From: Saccopteryx bilineata
Taxonomy: Eukaryota > Chordata > Mammalia > Chiroptera > Emballonuridae
NCBI RefSeq assembly: GCF_036850765.1
Contig: NC_089492.1
Span: 170,312,296-170,376,295 of the forward strand
Direction: 5' to 3'
DNA: 64,000 bases
In this document: piece after piece, positions 20,856 to 34,079 of the stretch
Position numbering within the stretch: the first letter of the stretch is position 1
How the letters are laid out: each line of letters opens with the position of its first letter
Notes under the pieces: generated by a model
What the model was told of the DNA's origin: nothing
Databases searched by the model: none
Seen by the model: the letters and a program-made list of their open reading frames with translations, nothing else
Position numbers and translations under genes: made by a program

Positions 20856-21267
20856 ATCATCAGAAAAACCCCACACCAGGAAATACTAAAGGAGGTTTTC
20901 CAACCAGATCCAAAGAACAAAACAAAACAAAACCACAAATAAAAGCTCCACCAAGAACACAATAAAACCAAATAAAAACTGTGACAACAAAGCAAAAAAA
21001 GGGGGAGAGGATGGAGATTAACAATAGCAAAGGACAATAAAGTGCAGGAACACTCACAACATAGGGTACTACAGTGAATATGGTAGGTACCCTTTTCATT
21101 ACTTAATGGTAACCACCCTTGAAAAAAACCACCACAGAAGCATATGACATAAAAAAGTTAGCAAGAGAGGAAAGAAGTATGGAATACAAACAAACAAAAA
21201 CAAATGATAGAAAAACAAAAGAGAAGAATCAAACAAGATATAAAACTAACAGAAAGGAATTTATAAA

Positions 21268-24200
21268 ATGGCAATAGGGAATCCACAAGTGTCAATAATT
21301 ACACTAAACGTAAATGGATTAAACTCACCAATAAAAAGACACACAGTAGCAGAATAGATTAAAAAAGAAAACCCAACTGTATGCTGCCTACAAAAAACAC
21401 ATCTAAGCAACAAGGATAAAAACAAATTCAAAGTGAAAGGCTGGAAAACAATACTCCAAGCAAATAACATCCAAAAAAAAGCAGGTGTAGCAATACTCAT
21501 ATCTAATAATGCTGACTACAAGACAGCAAAAGTACTCAGAGACAAAAATGGTCATTTCACAATGATTAAGGGGACGCTGAATCAAGAAGATATAACAATC
21601 CTTAATATATATGCACCAAACCAAGGAGCACCAAAATACATAAGACAGCTACTTATTGACCTTAAAACAAAAACTGACAAAAATACAATCATGCTTGGAG
21701 ACCTGACTACACTGCTGACGGCTCTAGATCGGTCATCCAACAGAGAATCAATAAAGGTATATTGGCCTTAAACAAAACACTAGAGCACCTGGATATGATA
21801 GACATCTACAGGACACTTCATCCCAAAGTGACAGAGTATACATTTTTCTTTAGTGTACATGGAACATTCTCAAGAACTGACCATATATTGGGCCACAAAA
21901 ATAACATCAGTGAATTCATAAAAATAGAATTTGTACAAAGCATATTGTCTGATCATAAAGCCTTGAAACTAGAATTCAACTGCAACAGGAAAAAAAACTC
22001 ACAAAAATATGGAAACTAAACAACATACTTTTAAAAAGTGTTTGGGTCAAAGAAGAAAAAAGCACAGAGATCAAAAGATATATAAAGACACATGAAAATG
22101 ACAATACTATATAGCAGAATCTCTGAGATGCAGCAAAAGCAGTAATAAGGGAAAAGTTCATATCACTTCAGGCCCACATGAACAAACAAGAGAGAGCCCA
22201 AGTGAACCACTTAACTTCAGACCTTAAGGAACTAGAAAAGAAAGAACAAAGACAACCCAAACCCAGCTGAAGAAAAGAAATTATAAAAATCAGAGCAGAA
22301 ATAAATGAAATAGAGAATAGAAAAACTATAGAAAAAATTAATATAACAAGGAGCTGGTTCCTTGAAAAGATTAATAAAATTGTCAAACCCTTGGCGAGAC
22401 TCACCAAGGAAAAAAGAAAAGAACTCATATAAACAAAATCAAAAATGAAAGAGGAGAAATCACTGCAGAAATCATAGATATAGAAAGAATTATTGTACAA
22501 TACTATGAAAACTATATGCCATCAAATTCAACAATCTAGAAGAAATGGATAAATTCCTGAAAAAATACATTCTTCCTAGAATGAGTCATTAAGAAGCAGA
22601 AAGCCTTAACAGACCAATTAGCAGGGAGGAAATAGGAAAAGTTATTAAAAACCTCCCCAAAAATAAAAGTCCAGGCTCAGACGATTATAGTAGTGAATTC
22701 TATCAAACATTCAAAGAAGACTTGGTTCCTATTCTACTCAAAGTTTTTCAAAAAATTGAAGAAGCAATACTTCCAAATACATTTTATGAGGCCAACATAA
22801 CTCTCATACTGAAACCTGACAAGGACGGCACAAAAAAAGAAAACTATAGACCAATATTTCCAATGAATACAGATGCTAACATACTAAACAAAATACTGGC
22901 AAATTGAATAGAACATATTAAAAAAATAATACATCATGATCAAGTGGGATTCATCTCAGAATCCCAAGGATGTTTCAACATACGTAAAACAGTTAACGTA
23001 ATACACCGTATCAACAAAACAAAGAACAAAAACCACATGATCTTATTAATAGATGCAGAAAAGGCATTCCATAAAATACAACACAACTTTTTGTTTCAGA
23101 CACTCAACAAAATGGGTATAGGTGGAAAATATCTCAACATGATAAAGGCCATACATGATAAACCATCAGCCAACATCATATTAAATGGCATAAAACTGAA
23201 GACTTTCCATCTGAAATCAGGTACAAGACAGGGTTGTCAACTCTCTCCACTCTTATTTAACGTGGTGCTAGAATTTCTGGCCAGAGCAATCAGACAAGAG
23301 CAAGAAATAAATGGCATCCATACCAGAAAAGAAGAAGTAAAGGTATCACTTTTTGCAGATGATATGATCCTATACATTGAAAAACCCAAAGACTCCACAA
23401 AAAGATTATTAGAAACAATAAACCAATAGAGTAAGGTCTCAGGATACAAAATTAACATACAAAAGTCCATAGCCTTTCTATATGCCATCAATGAAATATT
23501 AGAAAACGAACTCAAAATATAATTCCCTTAACGATTGGAACAAAAAAAATAAAATACCTAGGAATAAACATAATAAAGAATGTAAAGGACCTATATAACA
23601 AAAACTACAAAGCATTGTTAAGGCAAATTGAAAAACATACAATGAGATGGAAAAATATTTCTTGTTCATGGATAGGAAGAATAAATATAATCAAAATGGC
23701 CATATTACCCAATGCAATATATAAATTTAATGCAATTCCCATCAAAATCCTATGATGTTCTTTAAAGAAATGGAACAAAAAATCATCAGATATATATGGA
23801 ACTATAAAAACCCCCAATTAGCCAAAGCAATCTTAAGGAAAAAAATGAAGCTGGGGGCATTACAATAGCTGACTTCAAGCTATATTATAGGGCCACGACA
23901 ATCCAAACAGCATGGTATTGGCAGAAAAATAGACACTCAGACCAATGGAACAGAATAGAAAGTCCAGAAATAAAACCACATATATATGGTCAAATAATTT
24001 TTGATAAAGGGGCCAACAACACACAATGGAGAAAAGAAAGCCTCTTCAACAAATGGTGCTGGGAAAACTGGAAAGCCACATGCAAAAGAATGAAACTCGA
24101 CTACAGTTTGTCCCCCTGTACTAAAATTAACTCAAAATGGATCAAAGATCTAAACATAAAACCTGAAACAATAAAGTACATAGAAGAAGACATAGGTACT

Positions 24201-25640
24201 AAACTCATGGAGTTGGGTTTTAAAGAGCATTTTATGAATTTGACTCCAAAGGCAAGGAAAGTTAAGGCAAAGATAAATGAATGGGACTACATCAGACTAA
24301 AAAGTTTTTGCTTCAGTAAGAGAAACTGACAACAAAATAAACAGACAGCCAACTAAATGGGAAATGATGTTTTTAAACAACAGCTCAGATAAGGGCCTAA
24401 TATCCAAAATTTACAAAGAACTCGTAAAACTCAACGACAAACAAACAATAAAAAAATGGAAAGAGGACTTGAACAGAAACTTCTCCCAGGAAGAAATACA
24501 AAATGGCCAACAGATATATGAAAAGATGGTCATCTTCATTAGTTATTAGAGAAATGCAAATCAAAACTACAATGCGATACCACCTCACACCTGTTAGATT
24601 AGCTATTATCAAGAAGCCAGGTAATAGCAAATGCTGGAGAGGCTGTGGAGAAAAAGGAACCCTCATTCACTGTTGGTGGGACTGTAAAGTAGTGCAACCA
24701 TTATGGAAGAAAGTATGGTGGTTCCTCAAAAAACTGAAAGTAGAACTACCTTATGACCCAGCAATCCCTCTACTGGATATATACCCCCAAAACTCAGAAA
24801 CATTGATACGTAAAGACACATGTAGCCCTATGTTCATTGTTGCATTGTTCACAGTGGCCAAGACATGGAAACAACCAAAAAGCCCTTCAATAGAAGACTG
24901 GATAAAGAAGATGCCATTTCACTTTTAGGAATATTCCCCAAGGACACCATAGAACGGTTTCAGAAGGAGAAATGCACCCCCATGTTTATAGCAGCAGTGT
25001 TCACAATAGCAAAGATCTGGAAACAGCCCAAGTGTCCATCAGAGGACGAGTGGATTAAAAAGCTTTGGTACATATATACTATGAAATACTACTCAGCCAT
25101 AAGAAATGATGACATAAGATCATTTACAATAACATAGATGGACCTTGATAACATTATACAGAGTGAAATAAGTAAATCAGAAAAAACTAAGAACTATATG
25201 AACCCATTCATAGATGGAACATAAAAATTAGACTCAGAGACATGACAAGAATGTGATGGTAACAGGGAGTGGGGTGGAGGGGTGGGGCAGGGTGAGGAAG
25301 GAGAGGTAGGGTGTGGCGGGAGCGGAGGGGCACAAAGAAAACCAGATAGAAGGTGATGGAGGACGATTTGACTTTAAGTGATGGGTATACAACATAATCA
25401 AAGGTCAAAATAACCTGGAGATGTTTTCTCAGAACATATGTACCCTGATATATCAATGTCACTGCATTCAAATCAATAAAAATAAGATAAAAAACCAAAA
25501 CATATACACTATGGAATATCACTCAGCCATAAGAAATGATGACATTGGATCATTTACAACAAAATAGTGGTATCTTGATAACATTATATGGAGTGAAATT
25601 AGTAAATCAGAAAAAACCAAGACCTACATGATTCTATACA
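21268..25640 (+). pseudogene. L1 ORF2 (endonuclease-reverse transcriptase), broken
   Basis: ORF2 nicks target DNA and reverse-transcribes L1 RNA. The ATG at 21268 opens the endonuclease, but a TAG appears within about 30 codons. Later fragments include the endonuclease core (21433-21771, with [12 protein letters not shown]), the RT finger region (22722-22907), RT with [13 protein letters not shown] and FADDMILY (22944-23429), and the Cys-rich C-terminal region (24503-24910, with [10 protein letters not shown]). Frame changes lie between fragments. The C-terminal end is split by a nested L1 3' end (24914-25498). Confidence 0.82.
24914..25498 (+). mobile_element. L1 3' end of another subfamily nested in copy B
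   Basis: The host L1 reads 'gataaagaagatg' up to about 24913 and resumes with 'acatatacactatgg' at about 25500. Between them is a different L1 3' end: ORF2 C-terminus, stop, G-rich 3' UTR (25255-25330), and a tail 'aataaaaataagataaaaaac'. As a result the 'atactactcagccataag' block occurs twice, at 25088 and 25520. No clean target duplication was found. Confidence 0.7.
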
Positions 25641-25942
25641 TTGATGGGACATAAAAATGAGTCTAAGAGACATGTACAAGAGTGTGTTGGTTACCGGGGG
25701 TGGGGGAAAGGGGGCATGGGAGGGAAGGAGGAGAGGGGAAGTGGGAGGGAGAGGGGCACAAAGAAAACTAGTTAAAGAGTGACAGAGAACGATCTGACTT
25801 TGGGTGATGGGTAAGCAACATAATTGAATGACAAGATAATCTGGACATGTTTTCTTTGGATATATGTACCCTAATTTATTGATGTCACCCCATTAACATT
25901 AATAAAAATTTATCTATAAAAAATTAATAAAGGACAAAAAAA

Positions 25943-25954
25943 GAAAGGTGTTAA
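25943..25954. other. L1 target-site duplication, right copy
   Basis: GAAAGGTGTTAA, identical to 17520-17531. Confidence 0.88.
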
Positions 25955-26896
25955 TACAGAAATATATCAGTATTCATAAATGTTTTATTTTCAAGATGAT
26001 TTGTGACTTTTAGTATTAAAAAGTATAACTCCTAATGTTAATGCTCTGATGGAGTATTAGAATGACTTTATCTGGTATTAGAATGACAGCCTTTGCCTTT
26101 TTGTTATTTCTACTTGCCTGGTATATTTTTGTCAACTCCTGTAACTTTTTCCTGCTTAAATTTGCCTGGATGTGTCTTTTGTAATCGATATAAAGTAGTT
26201 TTTTTCATAAGCCAAGAGGAAAATTATTATTATTATTATTTTTGTATGGCAGAGACAGAGAGAAAAGAGAGGGACAAATAGGGACAGAGAGACAGGAAGG
26301 GAGAGAGATGAGAAGCATCAATTCCCTGTTGTGGCTCCTTAGTCTCCTTAGTTGTTCATTCATAGGAAAATTATTTTTTAATAGATGAGTTGAGCTCATT
26401 TAATTTTAGTGACCATCATATTATTTGGTATGTATATTATCTTCTATCATTTTCTATAGTTTCTTTTGGAATTTAGAAAACCTTGTATATCTAGTTATCT
26501 TTATATTTATACTTTGTTAAATTTTAAAAAATCCCCCTGGTTTCTTATTTCATTTAACTTTTAATTTGTGGTTTGTCAGTTTTAAATGGTATTCTTTGAC
26601 TTTCATTTGTTAATAGAATCAATGACTTTAATCTACTTTCTCTATATCCCTATATTTTTACTTTATAAAAATAGTAATTAGAAAGATATACTTTGTAAGA
26701 ACATGTATCATTTATATTATTCTGCAACTCTTGTTTCTATCTTTATTTTATTATTAGATTTACTATTAAATCTATATGGCCCTTTTATCATTGTAATTTA
26801 TTATAAGTATTATTTTACTCTGATTTGTGGATTTTAAGCTGTGAATTTTCTCTTAATGTTGATTTAAATATATCCAGAATCTGATATTCAGTATAT
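25955..26896 (-). repeat. AT-rich decayed sequence, probably antisense old L1
   Basis: Plus-strand phrases such as 'gcctttgcctttttgttat', 'ttgcctggatgtgtctttt' and 'agttgagctcatttaattt' resemble an antisense L1 ORF2 endonuclease region. It is interrupted by a SINE at 26229. This looks like the continuation of 16431-17519 across the L1 insertion. Confidence 0.4.
26229..26363 (-). repeat. 5'-truncated Rhin-type SINE with target duplication
   Basis: The 3' portion of the 696-type SINE in antisense: an A-rich tail at the low-coordinate end, then complements of 'ctctctccctt' and 'gatgcttctcatctct'. It is flanked by AGGAAAATTATT at 26217-26228 and 26364-26375. Confidence 0.75.
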
Positions 26897-26907
26897 TCAT
26901 TATTCTT
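26897..26907. other. L1 target-site duplication, left copy
   Basis: TCATTATTCTT, matched exactly at 34739-34749. Confidence 0.85.
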
Positions 26908-27239
26908 TTTTTTTTTTTTTACTGGCTACCTTGCCAAAAGCTTTTTTTTTTTTTTTTTTTTATAAATTTTTATTAATGGTAATGGGATGACATTAATAAA
27001 TCAGGGTACATATATTCAAAGAAAACAACTCCAGGTTATTTTGTCATTAAATTATGTTGCGCACCCCTCGCCCAAAGTCAGACTGTCCTCCGCCACTCTC
27101 CATCTAGTTCTCTGTGCACCTCCCCCTCCCCCTAACTCTCTCCCTCCCTCCCTCCCTCGCATGTCCTCCCTCCCCCCACCCTTGGTAACCACCACACTCT
27201 TGTCCATGTCTCTTAGTCTCATTTTTATGTTCCACCAAT

Positions 27240-30200
27240 TTATGTAATCATGTAGTTCTCGTTTTTTTCTGATTTACTTATTTCACTCCTTATAATGTTA
27301 TCAAGATCCCAACATTTTGCTGTAAATGATCTGATGTCATCATTTCTTATGGCTGAGTAGTATTCCATAGTGTATATGTGCCATATCTTCTTTATCCAGT
27401 CTTATATTGAAGGGCTTTTTGGTTGTTTCCATGTCTTGGCCACTGTGAACAGTGATGCAATGAACATGGGCCTACATGTGTCTTCACGTATCAATGTTTC
27501 TGAGGTTTTGGGGTATATACCCAGTAGAGGGATTGCTGGGTCATAAGGTAGTTCTATTTGCAGTTTTTTGAGGAACCACCATACTTTCCTCCATAATGGT
27601 TGTACTACTTTACAGTCCCACCAACAGTGAATGAGGGTTCCTTTTTCTCCACAGCCTCTCCAACATTTGCTATTATCCGTCTTGTTGATAATAGCTAATC
27701 TAACAGGTGTGAGGTGGTATCTCATTGTAGTTTTGATTTGCATTTCTCTAATAACTAATGAAGCTGAGCATCTTTTCATATATCTGTTGGCCATTTGTAT
27801 CTCTTCCTGGGAGAAGTGTCTGTTCATGTCCTCTTCCCATTTTTTTATGGGATTGTTTGTTTGTTTGTTGTTGAGTTTTATGAGTTCTTTGTAAATTTTG
27901 GATATTAGGCCCTTATCTGAGCTGTTGTTAGTAAATATCATTTCCCATTTAGTTGGCTGTCTGTTTATTTTTATATCAGTTTCTCTTGCTGAGCAAAAAC
28001 TTTTTATTCTGATGTAGTCCCATTCATTTATCTTTGCCTTAACTTCTCTTGCCATTGGAGTCAAGTTCATAAAATGTTCTTTAAAACCCAGGTCCATGAG
28101 TTTAGTACCTATGTCTTCTTCTATGTACTTTATTGTTTCAGGTCTTATATTTAGGTCTTTGATCCATTTTGAATTAATTTTAGTACACGGGGACAGGCTA
28201 TAGTCGAGTTTCATTCTTTTGCATGTGGCTTTCCAGTTTTCCCAACACCATTTGTTGAAGAGGCTTTCTTTTCTCCATTGTATGTTGTTGGCCCCTTTAT
28301 CAAAGATTATTTGACCATATATATGTGGTTTTATTTCTGGGCTTTCTATTCTGTTCCATTGGTCTGAGTGTCTATTTTTCTGCCAATACCATGCTGTTTG
28401 GATTGTCGTGGCCCTATAATATGGCTTGAAGTCAGCTATTGTAATGCCCCCAGCTTCATTCTTTTTCCTTAGGATTGTTTTGGCTATTCAGGGTTTTTTA
28501 TACTTCCATATAAATCTGATGATTTTTTGTTCCATTTCTTTAAAAAATCTCATAGGGATTTTGATGGGAATTGCATTAAATTTGTATATTGCTTTGGGTA
28601 ATATGGCCATTTTGATTATATTTATTCTTCCTATCCAAGAACAAGGAATATTTTTCCATCTCATTGTATCTTTTTCGATTTCCCTTAACAATGCTTTGTA
28701 ATTTTCATTATATAGGTCCTTTACATTCTTTGTTATGTTTATTCCTAGGTATTTTTTGTTGTTGTTGTTGCAATCGTGAAGGGGATTATTTTTTTGAGTT
28801 CGTTTTCTAATATTTCATTGTTGGCATATAGAAAGGCTATGGACTTTTGTATGTTAATTTTGTATCCTGCGACCTTACTGTATTATTACTGGTTTATTGT
28901 TTCTAATAATCTTTTTGTGGAGTCCTTCGGGTTTTCGATGTATAGGATCATATCATCAGCAAAAAGTGATACCTTTACTACTTCTTTTCCGATATGGATG
29001 CCTTTTATTTCTTTGTCTTGTCTGATTGCTCTGGCCAGAACTTCTAGCACCACGTTAAATAAGAGTGGAGAGAGTGGACAACCCTGTCTTGTTCCTGATT
29101 TAAGATAGAAAGTCCTCAGTTTTATGCCATTTAATATGATGTTGGCTGATGGTTTATCATATATGGCCTTTATCATGTTGAGATATTTTCCTTCTATACC
29201 CATTTTGTTGAGAGTCTTAAACATAAAATTGTGTTGTATTTTATCAAAAACCTTTTCTGCATCTATTGATAAGATCATGTGGTTTTTGTTCTTTGTTTTG
29301 TTGATATGGTGTATTACGTTAACCGTTTTGCGTATGTTGAACCATCCTTGAGATTCTGGGATGAATCCCACTTGATCATGATGTATTATTTTTTTAATAT
29401 GTTGTTGTATTCGGTTTGCCAGTATTTTGTTTAGTATTTTAGCATCTGTATTCATTAGAGATATTGGTCTGTAGTTTTCTTTCTTTGTGCCATCCTTGCC
29501 AGGTTTTGGTATGAGGGTTATGTTGGCCTCATAAAATGTGTTTGGAAGTATTGCTTCTTCTTCAATTTTTTGGAAGACTTTGAGTAGAATAGGAACCAAG
29601 TCTTCTTTGAATGTTTGATAGAATTCACTAGTATAACCGTCTGGGCCTGGACTTTTATTTTTGGGGAGGTTTTTAATAGTTTTTTCTATTTCCTCCCTGC
29701 TGATTGGTCTGTTTAGTCTTTCTGCTTCTTCTTGACTCAGTCTAGGAAGGTTGTATTGTTCTAGGAATTTATCCATTTCTTCTAGATTGTTGTATTTGGT
29801 GGCATATAATTTTTCATAGTATTCTACAATAATTCTTTGTATATCTATGATGCCTGTGGTGATCTCTCCTCTTTCATTTTGGATTTTATTTATTTGAGTC
29901 CTGTGCCTTTTTTCCTTGATGAGTCTTGCCAAGGGTTTGTCAATTTTGTTGATCTTTTCAAAGAACCAGCTCCTTGTTTTATTGATTTTTTTCTATAGTT
30001 TTTCTGTTCTCTATTTCATTTATTTCTGCTCTGATTTTTATTATCTCCTGTCTTCGGCTGGTTTTGGGTTGTCTTTGTTCTTCTTTTTCTAGTTCCTTAA
30101 GGTGTGAAGTTAAGTGGTTTACTTCGGCTCTCTCTTGTTTGTTCATATAGGCCTGAAGTGATATGAACTTTCCTCTTATTACTGCTTTTGCTGCATCCCA

Positions 30201-31061
30201 GAGATTGTGATATGTCGTATTTTCATTTTCATTTGTCTGTATATATCTTTTGATCTCTGCACTTATTTCTTCTTTGACCCATTCATTTTTTAGAAGTACA
30301 TTGTTTAGTTTCCACATTTTTGTGGGTTTTTCCCCCTCTTTTTTGCAGTTGAATTCTAGTTTCAAGGCTTTATGATCAGAAAATATGCTTGGTACAATTT
30401 CAATTTTTCTAAATTTGCTGATATTGTCTTTGTGGCCCAACATATGGTCAATTCTTGAGAATGTTCCATGTACACTAGAGAAAAATGTATACTCTGTCGC
30501 TTTGGGATGAAGTGTCCTGTAGATGTCTATCATATCCAGGTGTTCTAGTATTTCGTGTAAGGCCACTATATCTTTATTGATTCTCTGTTTGGATGACTGA
30601 TCTAGAGCCGTCAGCGGTGTATTGAGGTCTCCAAGTATGATTGTATTTTTGTTAGTTTTTGTTTTAAGGTCAATAAGTAGCTGTCTTATATATTTTGGTG
30701 CTCCTTGGTTTGGTGCATATATATTAAGGATTGTTATGTCTTCTTGATTCAACTTCCCCTTAATCATTATGAAATGACCATTTTTGTCTCTGAGTACTTT
30801 TTCTGCCTTGTAGTCAGCTTTATTAGATATGAGTATTGCTACACCTGCTTTTTTTTGGGTGTTGTTTGCTTGGAGTATTGTTTTCCAGCCTTTCACTTTG
30901 AATTTGTTTTTATCCTTGTTGCTTAGATGTGTTTCTTGTAGGCAGCATATAGTTGGATTTTCTTTTTTAATCCATTCTGCTACTCTGTGTCTTTTTATTG
31001 GTAAGTTTAATCCATTTCCATTTAGTGTAATTATTGACACTTGTGGGTTCCCTACTGCCAT
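27240..31061 (-). pseudogene. L1 ORF2 of copy C, a few point lesions from open
   Basis: L1 ORF2 provides target-primed reverse transcription. The endonuclease frame (31061-29979, 360 codons) keeps LNGNGLN, QETHLS, GDLNTPL and SDHKALK. The RT frame (29932-28886) keeps [34 protein letters not shown] and FADDMILY. The C-terminal frame (28214-27402) has the zinc-knuckle-like [18 protein letters not shown]. Lesions seen: one extra A in an A-run near 29980 shifting frame, a small insertion giving tandem stops near 28885, a TGA at about 28489 that looks like a CpG transition, and a TAA at about 27401. Compared with the copy at 51047-52486, these look like recent decay. Confidence 0.88.
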
Positions 31062-31386
31062 TTTATAAATTGCTTTCTGTTAGTTTTGTATCTAGTTTGA
31101 TTCTTCTCTTTTGTTTTTCTATCATTTGTTTTTGTTTGTTTGTGTTCCATATTTCTTTCCTCTGTTGCTACCTTTTTTAAGTCAAGTGTTTTTGTGGTGG
31201 TTTTTTCAAGGGTGGTTACCATTAAGTAATGAAAAGGGTACCTACCATATTCATTGTAGTACCCTATCTTATAAGTATTTTTGCACTTCATCATCCTTTG
31301 CTACTGTTAATCTCCATCCTCTCCACCCTTTTTTTCCTTTGTTGTCACAGTTTAAGTTTGGTTTTATTGTGTTCTTGGTGGAGCTG

Positions 31387-32301
31387 TTACTTGTGGTGTT
31401 GTTTTCTTTTGTTCTTTGAATCTGGTTGGAAAACCCCCCTTAGTATTTCCGGGAGTGGGGGCTTTCTGTTGATAAATTCTCTCATCTTTTCTGTATTTGT
31501 GAATGTTTTTATATCTCCTTCATACTTGAAGGATAGCTTTGATGGGTATAGTATTCTTGGCTGAAAGTTCCTCTCTTTCAGGGCTTTAAATATTGGGGTC
31601 CACTCTCTTCTAGCTTGTAGAGTTTCTGCTGAGAAGTCTGATGATAATCTAATAGGCCTTCCTTTATATGTTGTACTCTTCTTTTCCCTGGCTGCCTTGA
31701 GAATTTTTTCTTTGTCATTGGTTTGTGTCATCTTTATTATGATGTGCCTTGGAGTGGGTTTGTTGGGGTTAAGAAAACTCAGTTTTCTGTTTGCTTCTTG
31801 AATTTGAGGCTTTAGTTCTTTCCACAGGCTTGGGAAGTTATCGTCTATTATTTGTTTGAGTATATTCTCCATTCCATTTTCTTTCTCTTCTCCCTCTGAT
31901 ATACCTATTATTCTTATGTTATTCTTTCTGATGGAGTCAGACAATTCCTGTTGGGCTTTCTCATTTTTTATTATTTTTTAGTCTTTTTCTTCTTCTCTCT
32001 GTTGTGCCTCAAGTTGTTTGTCTTCTATTTCACTAATCCTATCCTCAGTCTGGGCTGCTCTGTTAGCTAAGCTTGTTACCTCGTTTTTCAGCTCGTGAAT
32101 TGAGTTTTTCATTTCTGTTTGATTTGTTTTAATAGTTTTATATTCTTTGTGTTCATTGAGTTGTTTTCTGATCTCCCTATATTGCCTTTCTGTGTTTTCT
32201 TGTATATCTCTGAGTATTTTTAAGATTTCTATTTTAAATTCTCTGTCATTTAGCTCCAAGGCTTCCAATATTTTAAGTCTTTTCTCCATAGATTTTTCCA
32301 C
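31387..32301 (-). pseudogene. L1 ORF1 of copy C with one internal stop
   Basis: The ORF1 protein forms the L1 ribonucleoprotein. The first part (32301-31981) is a charged coiled coil with ALELNDREFK and SIHELKNEVTSL. The second (31977-31387) continues in the same frame across a TAA at 31978-31980 with IRIIGISEGEE, PRHIIIK, RLSSDFSAETLQARREW and FQPRILYPSKLSF, the RRM and C-terminal RNA-binding region. The frame may begin slightly upstream of 32301. Copy D at 39119 has a sense codon at the stop position. Confidence 0.82.
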
Positions 32302-32479
32302 ATCTATTTGTGTTACCTCTCTTTCTTTTGTATTTATAATATTCTATTTCCTCTTTCTTATTGGCATCTGAGAGTGGTCTTGTTTATAGCACTAATTAGA
32401 ATTAATAAAGAGTAAAAAGTAAAAAAAAAAAAAAGGTAAAACACCCCACACAAAAAAACAGTAATAATTTATTATTTCC

Positions 32480-33350
32480 CCCTTTTTTTCTTTTTTCTCT
32501 TTCCCTCCTCTCCCCTCCTCAGGGAAATATCGTGCCTATAATGGAGGGCCTGATTTGGGGTGAAGAGTTCAAGGGGCAAATAAAAGGAGTAGGAACCTAC
32601 TAAATGCAAAAAAAATAAATAAATAAAAAGGAAGAAAATTTTAGACAAGCATAAGATGATTTGCTTGTAAGTGATGGTCAACTAAGAGATATAATGAGAG
32701 GGATAAGAGGGAACCAGAAAAAAGGACCAAAAAAAGAATAATAAAGAAGAAAAAAATAAAAATAATAAGTAAAAATCTGTTGTATTAAGTGGAGCGAAGA
32801 CTAAATACAATGGAGACCTTGGGTTGGGAGGACCCAAAATGCCACAAAAATAAACAACCTAGAAAAAAAAAAAAAACAAAAGCAAAAAAGAAAAATAAAG
32901 CCAAAAAATCCTTGAGTCCCAAATTAACTAATTTGTTCGTGATTGAGGATTAAATGGGAGGAAAGTAAAACGAGAAAAGAAAAAACGAATAGAAAGAAAA
33001 AATAAGAAAAAGAGAAAAACGAAGGAAGTAATAAAAAGGGAAGAGAAAAAAACAAAATAAAGCAAATAAAAAAAAAGAGGAGAGAGTGAGAGTTAAGTGT
33101 TTTGGAGTATAACTTTAAAGGAGGGTGAGGATGAAGAAGAGAAATAAAATGTAACAGTTATGGGTAGTGTAGTTCAAGAAAAGGGAAGCATAAGATGGGC
33201 AGAGAATAGAAGGACCGAGGTGGAGGAAATAAAGGCTATAAGATAGAAGAAACAAACAACAACAACAACAAAAATTAGTGGAACAAGTTGTAAAGTCTGG
33301 ATTTTTCTTGATTTTGAGAGGTTAACTTCTTCCTTTTTCTTTTCTCTCCC
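32480..33350 (-). other. pyrimidine-rich tract (sense strand) upstream of L1 ORF1
   Basis: Purine-rich on the plus strand with runs of 'aaaaagaaaaataaag' type, hence pyrimidine-rich in L1 sense. It corresponds to the tract at 19030-19760 in copy B and separates the GC-rich promoter region from ORF1. Confidence 0.7.
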
Positions 33351-34079
33351 TCTTTTTGGTCGGTGACTCTGTACCCCAGGCTCTGCCCCTGTGTCACACT
33401 TAGGTAGGGATTTGCAGTTGATGGGATTCTATGGCAATGTCATATAATTGGCTTTAGTCTTTCTGATAGTCAAGGCTTGTTGGCGTTTGCAGGGTCCAAC
33501 GATGAGAGAGTTTGCTTTCCTGGAGTCTCTCTCCTAGTCCCCCCTTCCTGAATTAGCAGCCTGGTGATCCAGCTATAAGGCTGCAACTGCTTCTGCCTGG
33601 GGAGTAAGAGGCTCAAAGAGCTGGGAAATCCCCACTCTATCCCCACTCAGTGCAAGGTTTTGGGAAAGGCTCTGGCAGTCAGGGCCTCCAGTGTAATCAG
33701 GCGGGGGTGGGAGTCAATTGTTGTCAAGGTGACTGTTCAGCGCCTAGCATTCAGTTGGACCTCTCAACCCAGGTTTTCCACACTTTGTAGCCTGTGTTGG
33801 ATGGGAAGAAGAGGCACTCGTCTCTGCTTGTGACTAGTGTAGTATAGATCTTATTATCTGCCAAGTCCCTCTTGTTAGCGTTTATCCCTGAATATGGAGG
33901 CTCTATCAATCAGAAGTTGCTTCCGCCCCTTTAGTGAGAGGCACTAAAAAATATCATGCCTCTTGTCTTGGGTCGCTGAACTGAGAGAGATCTTATCAAT
34001 TAGAACCAAGGGTGTGCAGATTTCATGGGTTAAGCTAATTTCAGTGATTAGGTCGCAGCTGTGCTCCTGAAGGTATTTT

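Larger units (their letters stand above)
17532..25942 (+). mobile_element. full-length L1 (copy B), plus strand, inactivated
   Basis: A full-length L1 with an exact 12 bp target duplication (17520-17531 and 25943-25954). Parts: 5' UTR 17532-19967, ORF1 about 19968-20855, inter-ORF 20856-21267, ORF2 21268 to about 25640 including a nested insert, then a 3' UTR with a G-rich run (25690-25750) and a tail ending near 25942. It belongs to the same family as the copies at 26908-34738 and 36614-41385. Both ORFs have several stops and indels, so it is older or more damaged than the minus-strand copy. Confidence 0.9.

Noticed and set aside
27402..31564. Plus-strand frames with hydrophobic translations that look like membrane proteins
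   Set aside because: They are antisense shadows of L1 ORF1 and ORF2; A-rich sense codons read as Phe/Leu/Ile on the other strand.
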